64,000 nt of DNA from Marsupella aquatica (Eukaryota; Marchantiophyta): positions 10,540,001 to 10,604,000 of the forward strand of contig OZ316893.1 in the NCBI GenBank assembly GCA_973895155.1, given 5' to 3'. The position numbers and the translations under genes are program-made. Shown one piece after another: positions 1 to 11,293 of the stretch. Positions within the stretch are counted from its first letter, which is position 1. Each line of letters begins with the position of its first letter. The notes below the pieces were generated by a model. That model was given only the letters and a program-made list of their open reading frames with translations. It was not told the DNA's origin and made no database searches.

Positions 1-201
1 ATTGGGAAATGAAACCGTTGGTGCTAACGAAACACAAAGAGAAACCCACTCAAACAGGAAGCATTCATGGGAAAACACAGAAATTGAAAGTACCAAATCA
101 GATTTTTTGCAAAAAATTGACGAAGAGTCAACTTGATTAGTCAGTGAAAATGTGGGCCTTGCCCTTTCAGGTTGTTTTCTCGTTTATGGGAACAATCATT
201 T

Positions 202-203
<2 letters not shown>

Positions 204-238
<35 letters not shown>
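204..238. repeat. (CT)n microsatellite
   Basis: An uninterrupted CT dinucleotide run of about 35 bases. No gene is visible around it. Confidence 0.97.
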
Positions 239-240
<2 letters not shown>

Positions 241-344
241 GCAACCATTAGCTCAATACCTGTGCGTTGAGATGTCCCTGCACACAAGATTTCAGTTATA
301 TGTCATTCCGCACAAAAGTAGTTATATGAAAGATGTTATTGATT

Positions 345-475
345 ATTGCAAAATGTCTTTGTGCATAGGACTAAAAGACAACAAATGAAGCATGTATTGC
401 AAAATGTCTTTGTGCATAGGACTAAAAGACAACAAATGAAGCATGTATTGCAAAAATGTCTTTGTGCATAGGATG
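345..475. repeat. 51-bp tandem repeat, about 2.5 copies
   Basis: A unit starting attgcaaaatgtctttgtgc begins at 345, 396 and 447, giving a 51-base period. The third copy has one extra A and breaks off after about 27 bases. Because 51 is a multiple of three, the array makes spurious repetitive reading frames on both strands. Confidence 0.95.
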
Positions 476-1920
476 TCAGATATTTCTGTGCAGGACACAT
501 TATGTGATAGATATTTGGGGAGAACACTGTCATCCATGTCTCAACACAAGCGTAGGACTCATGGTTAGAATTTGATTCTGTTTTTTTTTATCTTTATTTG
601 GCTTAGTTATACTGGTGGCTTAGATTGATTATAATGGATCTTTATAAAATCCGCAAAGGGAAAAAAAACACCACACAATAATCAACCAATAAACAAATAT
701 GGATTGAAATAGATAAAACCTTCATAGGAAATGAAAAAAAAAACTGTTCAAAAATGGGAGAAAAGTAATTCCTTGTTCATCGTTCTTTCTCTTCCCCTAG
801 TGGTCATACCCACTACATGGAGTGTAAGCAAACATCATTTTCAGAGATTCAGCTTGCCCCAATCCCCATTTTTCACACGCACCCTGGGGTCTATTTATTT
901 TCTTCTAATCTCAAATAAACATAGGGTTACTTTAGGGAGGGATACCTTTAGCTTGGTGGGAAAGAACAGGCTGGATAGAGGGAATTTTAAGACTGGGCAT
1001 GATTGTGGCATAGGATGCGTTGTTGTGTTTTGGCAGGGCAGGGATAACGTTTGGCACCCTGGAAATAGGACCAAAATGCACTCGCCATTATTTTCAATTT
1101 GGGTACACAAGAATGAGGAGATTTGCGTGGATTTAAAAAGCTAAAGAATATATCCCCTCACAAAGCACATTAAAACATACTAAGAAATCTAACTAAGCAA
1201 GTCAAATTAACCTGGGCAGTGTCCAGACCACTGTACGTTCAGATTGGAGACCTCATCTGAGCATTAAGTTGCGTTTTTGCCTGGATGTAGTATATTTTAA
1301 AATAAAATGGATACAGAGACAATCTTGCTGCTCCTTGTGGACCGTCAGCGGCTTTGAGCTTCAATAGGCGTGTCAAAACACTATCATAAATAAGACATTA
1401 GGTGTCAAAATAGTGTAATAAATGACAGTCCATCAAGACCATAAATTATAGCCAGCACATAAGTAATTACTGGCTATCTAAGTACAAGCCCCATAAGAAT
1501 CTTATTGTCTCCAAAGTGTACACTCTGCTTAGGGGAGAACTGTGACCCTAATGAATCTTAGGGGAGAACTGTGACCCTAATGAATTTACTGGGTCCGCAA
1601 AATCTGTATGTGAAATCACCGTGTCCGCAGCTGTGCGACCAAAGGTGTCTAGATTATTGAATTCCATTATTTCCATCACTCTACTCTATCTTTCTATGTT
1701 CTATCCGTCTACTGTGCGTTGCACTGCCCTCTGATTTCTAGTGTACCCCCCTCTGGTTTCTAGTGTACCCGTGCACGTCCACCCTTCATCCATGGTACAG
1801 TAATCGCAACAGCAGCAATGGTAAAACGCCGGAATGTGCTTGCTATGGCTGAGGTGCTGAGGTTTAGCGAACAGTAGTAGCAAGAGAATCAACCGAGTGA
1901 CGAGGTTTTGCTTTCGGCCA
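476..1920. other. No recognisable gene
   Basis: AT-rich sequence with one 137-codon plus-strand frame at 731-1144 that resembles no family I know and has no plausible splice context. It contains the 29-bp duplication listed separately. The last part, from about 1700, is probably the promoter and 5' leader of the NDHO gene that starts at 2001. Confidence 0.6.
1528..1585. repeat. 29-bp direct tandem duplication
   Basis: The block beginning cttaggggagaactgtgacc occurs at 1528-1556 and again, identical, at 1557-1585. Confidence 0.95.
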
Positions 1921-1926
1921 AGAAGC

Positions 1927-1967
1927 GAAGAGAAGAGAAGAGAAGAGAAGAGAAGAGAAGAGAAGAG
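1927..1967 (+). repeat. (AGAAG)n purine microsatellite before the NDHO start codon
   Basis: About eight pentanucleotide repeats of GAAGA/AGAAG end 33 bases before the proposed NDHO start codon at 2001, so they lie in its 5' leader or core promoter. Purine pentamer runs vary in length by slippage. An effect on expression is possible but not shown. Confidence 0.9.
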
Positions 1968-2000
1968 GTTGTCATTTCGTCGCAGCTGTTGGTGTCGGAG

Positions 2001-5000
2001 ATGGCCGCGGTTTCAGCTACGATTGTCGGTGCTGTTCTCGGATCCGTTGCTGCGCGGCAGACGGCTGCAACCCAGGTGTGGATCTCGATCGGAGGCCATG
2101 GCGAACGTTCTTTGAGAGATTCGAGGACTGTCCGGTGCCGTTCCCCCTCCTTTTCGATTTCAGCTGGATTATGGGTGTTCGTATCTACTGTAGTAGAAAC
2201 GGTCATTCGAGAGAAGGTTTTCTTTGGTCTGCGTAGAATGCGAACTGCCTCTCTTGAGAATTGACGATGTAAAACCCGTTGCTGTTGTCGGAGTTCTTGG
2301 GCTCTACTTCTGGAGTATCTATGTAGGAACAGATGGGTCCTTTTTCTTTCCTTTTTCTTTCCTTTGTCATTTATATCGTCAGCATTGATTGATTATCTGA
2401 GAATCGCAGAGAATTTACGGTGGCAGTGATGAATTGCGCTCGAGCTCTAGAAATGTCGTCTCGTTCGGCCGGGATTTTCAATGGCATCAGCCCCAGGAAA
2501 GTATCCATAGGCCAGTCCCGTTCTCAGTAATCGCTTCGTAATGATTCAGGAATTGAAGAACTATCCAGAGATATCAATTCTAGGAGGGTTGCAATTTCTT
2601 AGAGATAAAATCCGACACCGGCAGTAGTCCTGAAAATGCGCAAAATTGGCAATCACCGCGCGCTCGCAATTTGTTTTGGATAGGCTTTTCCGGGCTGGAC
2701 AATAGTCCGAAATGATATGACTTTGAGGACAGTGAACACGCAATGGCTTGTTAAGAACTTGGCTGACTGAAAAATACGACGGCCACGACTGATGCGTTTC
2801 TCTGTGCTTGCATCATTCCTGTGTATCACCTCATTTAGAAGATATCCGGGTGTTTGTCTCCAACAGAGATTTAAGTCAGTGCTCCGAAAGGACTGATTTG
2901 TTTCAGGCAGTTCCTTTGCATTAGATGTAATTGAGTCGAAGTTCACGGAATCCCATCCTTGGCTGAGGGATCAAGAGTTCAAGGCGGAAAGTAGGCCAAC
3001 AGCGTAACAAATATTCACGAGAAGGCTCTGCAGCACAAGTATGCAAAAGGAAATAAATAAAGTCTTTCTCTGCGTTTGCTGTCGTTAGTGATCAATTGAA
3101 TTGATTCCTACGCGATATGCACCCTCGTATTCGACATAATCCTTCAAAGCTATTCGGAGTCGAAAGGAGCTGCAGACAAGGTCTTTAAAAAGATAATGTT
3201 CTCAGCAGGTAGATTAGAAAATTGCTCCGCAATGTCCCATAGCCAGCTGTCAATGCTGACATACGGAATCCTCCTGGAATGTGACTTCGTGATCTACTTT
3301 TTAGGATCGGTTACAGTTTCTTATATGTAGGTGGTGAGATCCTTGCAAAGTCTCGCAATTGGAAGTTTGTCAAGGAAAAAATTAGTTTGGACGAGATGTC
3401 GTTCCCTGTCTTGGTATCGATATACTCTCTGTAGCGTCTGCAACGTTTCCACGAGAATTTTAGTACTCAATAGGAACTGTTGACCTCAGTTTAGTGAACA
3501 GTAGGAAGGAAGATGGTCAATGTTGACGTCCTAATCTCAGCTTCAAGAGCGTCTCTGCAACTCGATGAATGATGTCGTATCTCAAAAGCCTCATTTGTGA
3601 CTGACATTGGCCTGCAGAGATTCCTCCGCTATGTAGCAGAAGATGCTGCGGCAGTTCGTCCAGCAGCTCCTCCAGCAACCGCCAAGCCGACCCCTAAAGC
3701 AGCTGAACTACCAAAGAAGCCAACTTTCAGCAGTTTGTTCCCTGTTCCAATTGAATTTATTTTCTCTCTATTCGATTGATCAATCCAGCTTTGATGTAAA
3801 CCTTTAGCTTTCATATTTTTCATTGAATTTTGAAAAGATGCATGGAGAGTCCTCAGTTCTGCTTAAAATCTCTGATTTGCAATCTGACGACAACTTTGGA
3901 AATAGAAAACCTGTGTGCAAACATTCAATGGTTTTGGTTCCTTTTTCGTTTTTGAGATGGACCGAACCTATCTTATTGTTTAGAGACGTCAAGAAGGAAA
4001 GGTCTTTATTCTTGTTTTCAGATTTCAAAACATACTCCGCCGGAGACTGGACAGTTAGTACTTGCTATCTAGCGCCTAATGTAAATGTTACTTCGTATTT
4101 GACAGTGACCAAGGGCCAAATTGTTCGGGTTGACAAGGAAATTACTTGAATAGCATAGAGGTAATGCCATTTTGCTCAACTGCCTCTTGCATTATAGGTG
4201 ATTCATATGATTTGACAGGAAGAGATTTCTAGTCGAATCATTGTGGTAAAAGTTACTACACTTACAAAATCGTCTTCATGCCGTGTGCAGTACTATGCAT
4301 TAGGTCACCCCAAGTTCTTTAAGGGCATAGACTACATTTACGAGGATCGTGGTGAGGTACGCGTCTTTTCCAGCAACCATGCCAGCAGGGTCGGTCAATC
4401 CTTTGAATGAGTCCTCGTCGATCCCAACCAGGATCAGTAAAGTGGGTGAGTTCAAAAGGAGCTATTCTAACTTTGTTTGTACGAGACCCAGACTCATCTG
4501 TCTTTCTCATTCAAGCTTCTTTCTGCAGATATTGGACCTCAGGAATTTCGAGGCTGGCGAGTATGCTCTGGTAGTAATCTGTGCAACCACTAAGTCAATT
4601 TTCTCCTCATACACTTTTGGACGATATGATGCCCTCTCTCCAGTTTCCTACAAAATCCATGTCTACTTTCTTTTACCTGTGCTCCAGAACCCGGTTCTGT
4701 TCTGAGAGTGCTAGTCACAGCAACGAGCAAGTCCTTTGAGTTTGACAACCGGTGTTGATTTGAAGTAGAGCTGTGGTTTCAATCCTACTTCAGACCCTTC
4801 TAATTGTTCTGATCATGCTTCCACCAGATCACGTGGGCTGGCATTCCGACAGTACCCGCATGGGTGCCTACATATATGTTGATCAAGGTAATGCTACTAA
4901 CGAATCTGAGTAAAATCAAATTGCTATTAGTCAGAACTATCATAATGTGCTGAGGCTCTGTGATGTCTGGATTTTCATTTCATTTTATGACTACCCCTTT

Positions 5001-5014
5001 GCTTTCAGAGATGA
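2001..5014 (+). pseudogene. ndhO: Chloroplast NDH complex subunit O, frameshifted copy
   Basis: Seven exons can be joined: 2001-2075, 3618-3732, 4106-4160, 4291-4356, 4529-4570, 4828-4887 and 5009-5014. Together they give a small alanine-rich transit-peptide-like N-terminus (MAAVSATIVG), a proline/lysine linker, then family motifs in order: LPKKPTFSM, TKGQIVRVDKE, YLNSIEYYALGHP, GIDYIYEDRGE, ILDLRNFEAGEYAL and WAGIPTVPAWVPTYMLIK. These match plant NDHO, a stromal-side subunit of the chloroplast NADH dehydrogenase-like complex used in cyclic electron flow and chlororespiration. Two defects are visible. Exon 3 is 55 rather than 56 bases, so the frame breaks between DKE and YLNSI and meets TGA at 4147-4149. 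The last exon gives only Arg then stop, where angiosperm proteins have about nine more residues. All other junctions keep frame. It is either a young pseudogene or a gene with a one-base assembly error. The exon 2 donor (AGCA/gtttgt) is weak. Confidence 0.87.
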
Positions 5015-6525
5015 AAGGTGTATGCCCAGCTCTGTATTACTTAACCCTTAGAAATTGTGGGCCGTGTAGTCCGATAAACTTTCATACAAGCGCCTTTAAT
5101 GTTCATTGAATGTTAAGCAAGCGTTTGACTGTTGTGTCAGTTAACACCGTAAATGTTCAAGAGATTCTAGTCAAACTTTAGGGTGGAGAAAGTGTCTAGC
5201 AGCCTGCTGACAGGTGAACAAATTCCAAATATATTTCACGCTGTTTAGATTTCGCTGTCAAGATGTTCAAACCATGTATAGTACTTGTAAAATGGGAGGT
5301 AATTTGGAGATTTGGGAGTTGTAAACTGATCAACGCCAGGGCCCTGAGAGTTACTAAGTGGGGGGGTTCCTTCTCAACTTAAAGTATAGCAGATGCAGCG
5401 AAGCAAAGTCAGCAGCACAACTAGCTTATTTTACAGCTCTTAATTGGCAGCATTAATTAGGTCTGGAGACACCGGAAATTAGCTATGATGCTGTTTACCT
5501 CTTTTAAGTTGGCAACATTCTTTGTATATGGAGGACCCTTGAAGGCTTTGTGAACGAAACTTTATGTCGAGTGCAAGATTGAAGTCCCATTGTACACCCA
5601 CATGCATACTGAAAAGGATCTCTCCATGGCTTGGGTGTGCTGTCCATGTCAAGTCAGGCCACATCAACTAGAGAATGTGATTAAACGATGCAATTGTCAA
5701 AGAAGTTGGAATAGATTTGAGGGGCTATTATCGACCTCTGGGGTGATGAACAGAGGAATATCACATTGTTATAGTTTAGGATCTTCTAGTCAATTTGTAG
5801 GCATATGGTTGGATTAATCAAAGCGGAAGGGAGGACTGGGAGGCTCGAGCATCAGTCCAATAGGAACTGCAAGAATTGCCATTCAAACAGTAGCGTCTAT
5901 GTAAATCAACTGTAATCACTAACCTGCCAATGGACTACTACAGCTTTGAGAGAGTTTAATAATAGTGGCCAATTTTGGGGTAGCTGATTCTTGGATGGAA
6001 CGCAACGTTTAATTTACAGACTATGATGGACCAAACATTCTTAGACATCCAAAACAATGGACTATTGTACAAAAGAAGGTTGCCATCTGAGTACAAATTA
6101 AGGTTTCAGAGTGGTCCATGCAAGTTGCAGTGGTCCATCAGGACATCTGATCAAATGTGGTGGTCCATCTTATATAAGGGGATTGGCTGGGACATTAACG
6201 ACTTCAGACTGATCCATGTCATCAGAGCGAATTGACCTCCCAGTTGAGTAACTTAACAACATGGTCTTGCATCTTATATAATATGGGATCGGCTAGGACA
6301 GTAAAGGCGGTTCAGATCAATCCATGTCATCAAAACAAATTGACCTCACCAATTAACGCACACAACATCCAAACTAGTAAAGGTGACTTTAAGTGTTGCA
6401 CGAACAACCACAATAGTCATTCAAAACAGCAACAAACAGATAAATTATTTTAGAACCGGACCCATGCTGACTTGACTAGGGCTTTTCAAGTCTTTCATCT
6501 ATCAAACAATTCCTAATTGTTTTCT
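5015..6525. other. Intergenic, no gene seen
   Basis: AT-rich sequence after NDHO. I see no conserved protein motif on either strand. It carries the 6.2-kb duplication listed separately. Confidence 0.6.
6166..6345. repeat. Imperfect tandem duplication, period about 104 bp
   Basis: Blocks containing catcttatataa, then gatccatgtcatca and aattgacctc, occur near 6167-6240 and again near 6270-6345 with scattered substitutions, so this is an old duplication. Confidence 0.75.
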
Positions 6526-6803
6526 GGTTTTTACTATAATGCCACCTTTTTAGTCCAAATATCACAACGTGCCACTATTTTCAGTTTATTGCCTATAATG
6601 CCACTGTTTTCCAGAGTCCGTTTTAGTTAACCACCCCTGGTTAACTATGCGGCATCCAACGATCCAAAATGTGCCTGGGTGTTAATCGAGCGGTCCCCCT
6701 TCCCCTCATGCTAACCTTGGTCTGCCCTCAATACCCAGCCCTGGGCAGTCCTTGGAGGCAATCGCAGGCTCCCTCACGGAGCCTTCGAACATCGGGCCCC
6801 GTT
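6526..6803 (+). repeat. Left terminal inverted repeat of MULE-1
   Basis: It begins ggtttttactataatgcc and pairs, at about nine bases in ten, with the reverse complement of 11018-11293. The pairing runs from the terminus to the block gccttcgaacatcgggcc. Confidence 0.93.
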
Positions 6804-7217
6804 CAGCGCATGCAATGAAGCTGAAGGTCGCTGCCTTACCTTCAGCAGATTTACAAGGTATCGATCCCCCACTCACCCATGACGATTTGATGCTTGAATG
6901 AAGATACCGTTACCTTACGTACACTGTCTCTTTTCGGCTGTTTCAGAATGGTTACCTGACTGCCCCATGTCACAGCAGCTCAACCTTGGTGCAGCTCGAC
7001 CTACCTCCCTAGGTAGTTGCTATTCAACCTCGATTCCTTGCTTGCAGTAGCTTGAGTCATCGACCATAGAACCTGCTCATCTTGTGGAGGCAATGGAAGG
7101 TATGTGATCTAGCTTCTTCTTATTCCTTATTTTCACAAAATGTTTACTATTAAATCCACACCGTTCTCTTTCAATTATTGAACATTGAAAGAGAATTCCT
7201 GTGTAGGGCAACGGCTC

Positions 7218-9128
7218 ATGAACCAAGACGTCAATTCAGATTGGTACAAGCGGTTGAAAGTGGGCCAAACATTTGATTCAAGGGAAGGAGCTGAAGGGTT
7301 TCATTATTGACCATGGTGTGGTGTCTGAGCGGATCATTCTTAGTGTCAAGAAAGACCAGAAGCAATGTCTGGCGTCTTGTTAGATGAATCATAGCAGTGT
7401 AGAGAGTGACAAGAGATGCCACATGAGAATTAGTCATTCTGAAGAAAAAGACTGGGATCATCACAATCACCAAAGCTCATATGAATCATGAATGTGAGGC
7501 AGTTGATCACTGACAAGCAAGATGCACACCAATTCTGACCGTTTGGCATAAAAAATCATTGACATTCTAATGAGGAATAGGTAGACCAGGGCTTGCTCAT
7601 TGCGAGATATTGCACAAGCCCTAATTCATCCTGATATCAAGTACCATATTGCCTATGTTGCTAAGAGGCAGGCTCTAGAGACATGATTGGATGGCAAAGA
7701 GAAAGACCCTTTTTTTTAATTCCAGATCACTTGCATCACATTTTACATAGGGATCCTCTTGCCACAGCAAAGTATTATGCTCCTAATGGACAATTTGACT
7801 GTTTGTTTGCCCTAGTGTTGCAAGAGAGTCATATAAGCATTGCAGACCACTAGTGGCTTTTGATGGCACCCATACTAGATCAGCATACCCACAGATTTTG
7901 CTCATTGCTACTGCACTCGGTGCTAATAACACCATTTTCATGCCAGCATATTGTATGGTTCCAAGTGAGAATCCCACTAAATAGCAGCGATTTTGAGGCT
8001 AATTAGAGATGCCATTCCGGATTTAGCAAGGCCTACAACTGTGTTTATCTCGACAGAGAGAAAGGGTTGTTGGATGGTGTACAAGAGGTCTTCCCCAGGG
8101 GCTTTCATGCATTCTGCTCATGGCACATTGGAGACAATTGCAGGTACATGAATGTTTTTACAAACTTTGGGAGTACTACTGAGGTTTTCAAATGTCTTGC
8201 TTCTAATGTGAGCCTGACATACAGGGCACATTTCAACAAGCAAGCTCAAAAGGACTTTGAGCCGTTGGTGTATGCCACCACTCCAGAGCAATTCAAACGG
8301 AGGCTGGCTCAAATTAAAGCAAAGAATGCCAAGCTTGCAGAGTACATTGAAAAAACAGCAGACCCAAAGCATTACTCCAGAGCTTACTGCCCGTTTCAAA
8401 GGTGTGTGAATGTATTGAATATTAATCATATCACAAACATTGTCTGCTTTTTTCGCAAATATCTTTTGAATGTCATGTGTTCTTGACTTTGGCAGGTGGG
8501 GACATGAGACAAGCCAACAAGCCAAAAGCTTGAACAAGGCTTTGAAGCCTCAAAGAATGACAGTAGCCTTTAAGCAGTCCAACTGTTGTGGGACTACATG
8601 TTGAGAAGAGGCAATTGGTTGAATCTGTCACAACTCCATTCCCTCCAAACATTATGGTAGTGCTGAGGAGAACCAAGGAGAAGGCTGTTCAGTTACTTGC
8701 TCATGTGTCATCAAACATTGAGGTTTGTATCACCTGATTACTTGGCCGGGGAGGCAGTTCCTGGTGGAGTTTGAACCGGAATGGAGATGTAGTTGTGGTC
8801 ATTGGCAAGACATTCAAATTCCTTGTGTTCATGCTTGGAGAGCTTGCACCAAGCTGCACAAGAGGCAATTTGATTATGTTTCTCCGTTTTACTCAACTGA
8901 AGCATATAAGTAGACATACTCAGGCAGCATCCCAGCCATTTTGTGTGATGGCCTATTGCCAAACATGGATTGTGGAGAGCCACTTTTCAGAAGGAAGAGG
9001 GTAGACCATCAAAGAAGGCAAGAATGAGGTTTGTAGAGGAAGATGGAGTCCGTAGACCCATGAGGTGTGGCCCAGGGGGTGGCCACTGCAATGAAGTTGG
9101 CCATGATCGGAGGAAGTGCCCTTAGCAT
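7218..9128 (+). pseudogene. MURA-type MULE transposase, decayed
   Basis: Translated pieces in several frames align with the transposase of MULE-2. They include a start region (RLKVGQTFD), DIAQALIHPDIKYHIAYVAK near 7600-7680, the first catalytic Asp region FDGTHTRSAYP near 7860, GLLDGVQEVFPRGFHAFCSWH near 8070-8125, AQIKAKNAKLAEYI then TADPKHYSRAYCPF near 8310-8400, an intron with a GT donor at about 8401, and RWGHETSQQAKSLN near 8496. A SWIM finger (CSCGHWQDIQIPCVHAW) follows near 8790-8840, and a zinc-knuckle remnant (CNEVGHDRRKC) near 9090-9120. Stops and frameshifts are scattered through it. The position equivalent to the third catalytic residue, Glu in MULE-2's QQAESSN, is Lys here, so the enzyme would be dead even if the frame were whole. 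Confidence 0.92.
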
Positions 9129-9727
9129 CATGCACAAGTCTCACAAGAGAAAGGGAGAGGACCCACAGTAGGCAGTGAAGATGAAGATGAAATCATAACT
9201 GCTGAGGAGATTTTAGCTGCTCATGAAGAGGCAGGGCCAATCAAAATTGAGGCTGAAGTAGAGGGTACCTTCAACATGGGCATAGAAGATTCCCCGTCAA
9301 ACAGTGAAGTCAATCCAGAATTCCACACGGAAGGCAGTAGGTGTTAGGCGGGAGGGGTACATGTCAGACAATAACGAGAATGTCTTGGTGCAGAAGTCTT
9401 GGATGTCTCATTTTCTCAGTCATATGTGGATCTCCAGGGTTCATAGGAAGGTAGCCAAGGCGGTTTTATTTCTCAATTATTGGCTAGAGTAGTAGGAGAC
9501 AAGTAAGTGTGGTAGTTTGGTTCTTTCAAAATGTGACTACATGTCAACATAATTTGTAAGTTGCTCTAGAGCTTTTTGTATAATAAAGAGAAGATTGTGC
9601 AATGTTATCTGTAACATTTGAAAGATAGTGCAACATTTGAATGACAAAAAATGGTAGTCTCAATTAAAATTTGCAGTGGATGATGTGCAACTGAAAGCTC
9701 ACACATTGCATTTGATTCAATATTACA

Positions 9728-10524
9728 TTAGCTGCTTACATAAATTCTCCAACCTAGTATATATAGATCCCATTGTATTGCTAGCCACTCCTCAGTCTGT
9801 GCTCTAGTCTTAAAGGACCTATGACTATTCCCACTAAAACCAAACACTTGTTGTTTTGCATCTTCCGAGTTGTTGTATATACCTGGTCTATGACCTGAAG
9901 CCACTGCATACTCGGGGGTCTCACTATATGGATGCCTCCCCATCACCTGCAACATTTTTAGGACTCGGACCCCCTAAAATGTAAAAAAACATTATTTTTT
10001 CAACCCCTATAAAGTTGGAATATTCCAAAAAATTGGTTATAAGGTCCCTAATGTTCTTATAAGTCTCAAAATTTGATTTTAAAAAACCATATTGTTCTTC
10101 TCAAAAACTTCTTAAGTCTTCCCTTTGAACCAATAAAATGACCCTATACTTCGTCACATGTGATGTGTCATTTTTGTGGAAGCGGAACCTCCGAGACTCC
10201 ATAGAAACCCAATTTACAAAAGTTTTCTACATTTGAATTTTGTTGTGCACCATGAACCAGAGGATTAGTCTGTTGTAGTGGAGGCCTTTGATCCTCTTGA
10301 GGGTAAGGCAGGGTTGCACTGTCATGGGCCATCTCTACTGGTGGACGACCAACAGCAATGAGCCGCTCAAGCAATTCATGCAAAAATTGAAATAGTTGAC
10401 TAAGCAAACCCAAAAACGACCAAAACATTTTTTCGGTGCACATTCCCAATGCAGACCACACACATCTTATAAGTAATTGTGTGCAAATGCCCCAAATTGC
10501 ATTGAACTTAGTCTCGCATACCAT
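9728..10524 (-). pseudogene. Convergent MULE-1 gene with RNase H1-like hybrid-binding (viroplasmin) domain
   Basis: The 3' exon (9728-9946, after acceptor ttgcag) encodes the domain at 9779-9913: EYAVASGHRPGIY, then QQVFGFSG and a HRSFKTRAQTEEWL end. This is the pattern of the RNase H1 N-terminal/caulimovirus viroplasmin fold, which in RNase H1 binds RNA:DNA hybrids. The 5' part (start codon 10524-10522) encodes a hydrophobic helical segment (FNAIWGICTQLLIRCVW...FLGLLSQLFQFLHELL) followed by a Pro/Gln-rich linker. The same order is seen in MULE-2. The donor joining the two exons is unclear, and the start of the domain (NNSEDA) lacks the aromatic residue usual after GIY, so decay is likely. 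It runs towards the transposase and stops about 600 bp from its end. Confidence 0.75.
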
Positions 10525-11017
10525 GCTGTAAAATTATGACCCAAAACTCGGCAGCAAATTGTGTCTCAACCTTGCAGTTGTTCTGTCTGGTCCCAAACTT
10601 GGATTGAGCTATTAATAGCCCCAGCCCGAGCGGCAAGGAATGGAGCCCTTACTAGTTTGCAGGGTGTTTAGGATAGAGTGCTCTGTGGCAGAGTGGATGT
10701 CCCGGATTTTGGTCAGCAAAATGTGTAAACATTGGGCCTCCTCAGGGGCCTCCTTTCCTTGGGCAAAAGTGGAGGTTGAATGTTATCCTTGCAGCAGGAT
10801 GATCTAGCAACAAGATAAGCGAGCTGTTGCTTGTAGGGCAGAAACGCAGCCCAACAAAGCGCCAATGCTGGGATTGGCAGGAGGTAGCAAGGTGATGTCG
10901 AGCTGGGCAGCAAGGTCATCTGGAGTCGAGGCAGCAACAACCCTGGTTTGAGTGCAATGTGCCCACATTGGGCAGAGTTTCCTCATGGAAAACAAGGGTC
11001 ATTTTCTCACACGAGAA

Positions 11018-11293
11018 AACAGGGCCTGATGTTCGAAGGCTCCATGAGGGAGCCGGTGATGCCTCCAAGGACTGCCCAGGGCTGGGTATTGAGGGCCAGC
11101 TGAGGTTAGCATGAGGGGAAGGGGGGTCGCTCGAGTAACACCCAAGCACATTTTGGATCATTGGATGCCACATTGTTAACAGGGGTGGTTACCTAAACTG
11201 GACTCTGGGAAACAGTGGCTTTATAGGCAATAAACTGAAAATAGTGGCACGTTGTGATATTTGGACTAAAAAGGCGGCACTATAGTAAAAACC
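11018..11293 (-). repeat. Right terminal inverted repeat of MULE-1
   Basis: Reverse complement of the left repeat. The outermost bases read tatagtaaaaacc on the plus strand. Single substitutions and a few one-base gaps separate the two copies. Confidence 0.93.

Larger units (their letters stand above)
6526..11293. mobile_element. MULE-1, decayed Mutator-like element
   Basis: A 4.8-kb DNA transposon bounded by inverted repeats of about 280 bp. It holds a broken plus-strand MURA-type transposase (7218-9128) and a convergent minus-strand gene for a hybrid-binding-domain protein (9728-10524). The layout matches MULE-2 at 55.8-60.6 kb, but the terminal sequences differ, so the two belong to separate subfamilies. 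No target-site duplication is recognisable next to the termini: the nine bases on each side do not match. With many stops and frameshifts in the transposase, it cannot move itself. Confidence 0.93.

Noticed and set aside
345-475. CRISPR-like repeat array
   Set aside because: The copies are contiguous with no unique spacers, and this is eukaryotic nuclear DNA. It is a simple tandem repeat.
1200-1270. 5S rRNA or small nuclear RNA gene-like text
   Set aside because: It lacks the conserved internal promoter and pairing expected of 5S rRNA, and there is no upstream element for a small nuclear RNA.
6517-6525. Target-site duplication for MULE-1
   Set aside because: ttgttttct on the left does not match tcaattttt on the right. 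Short T-rich similarity is not enough.
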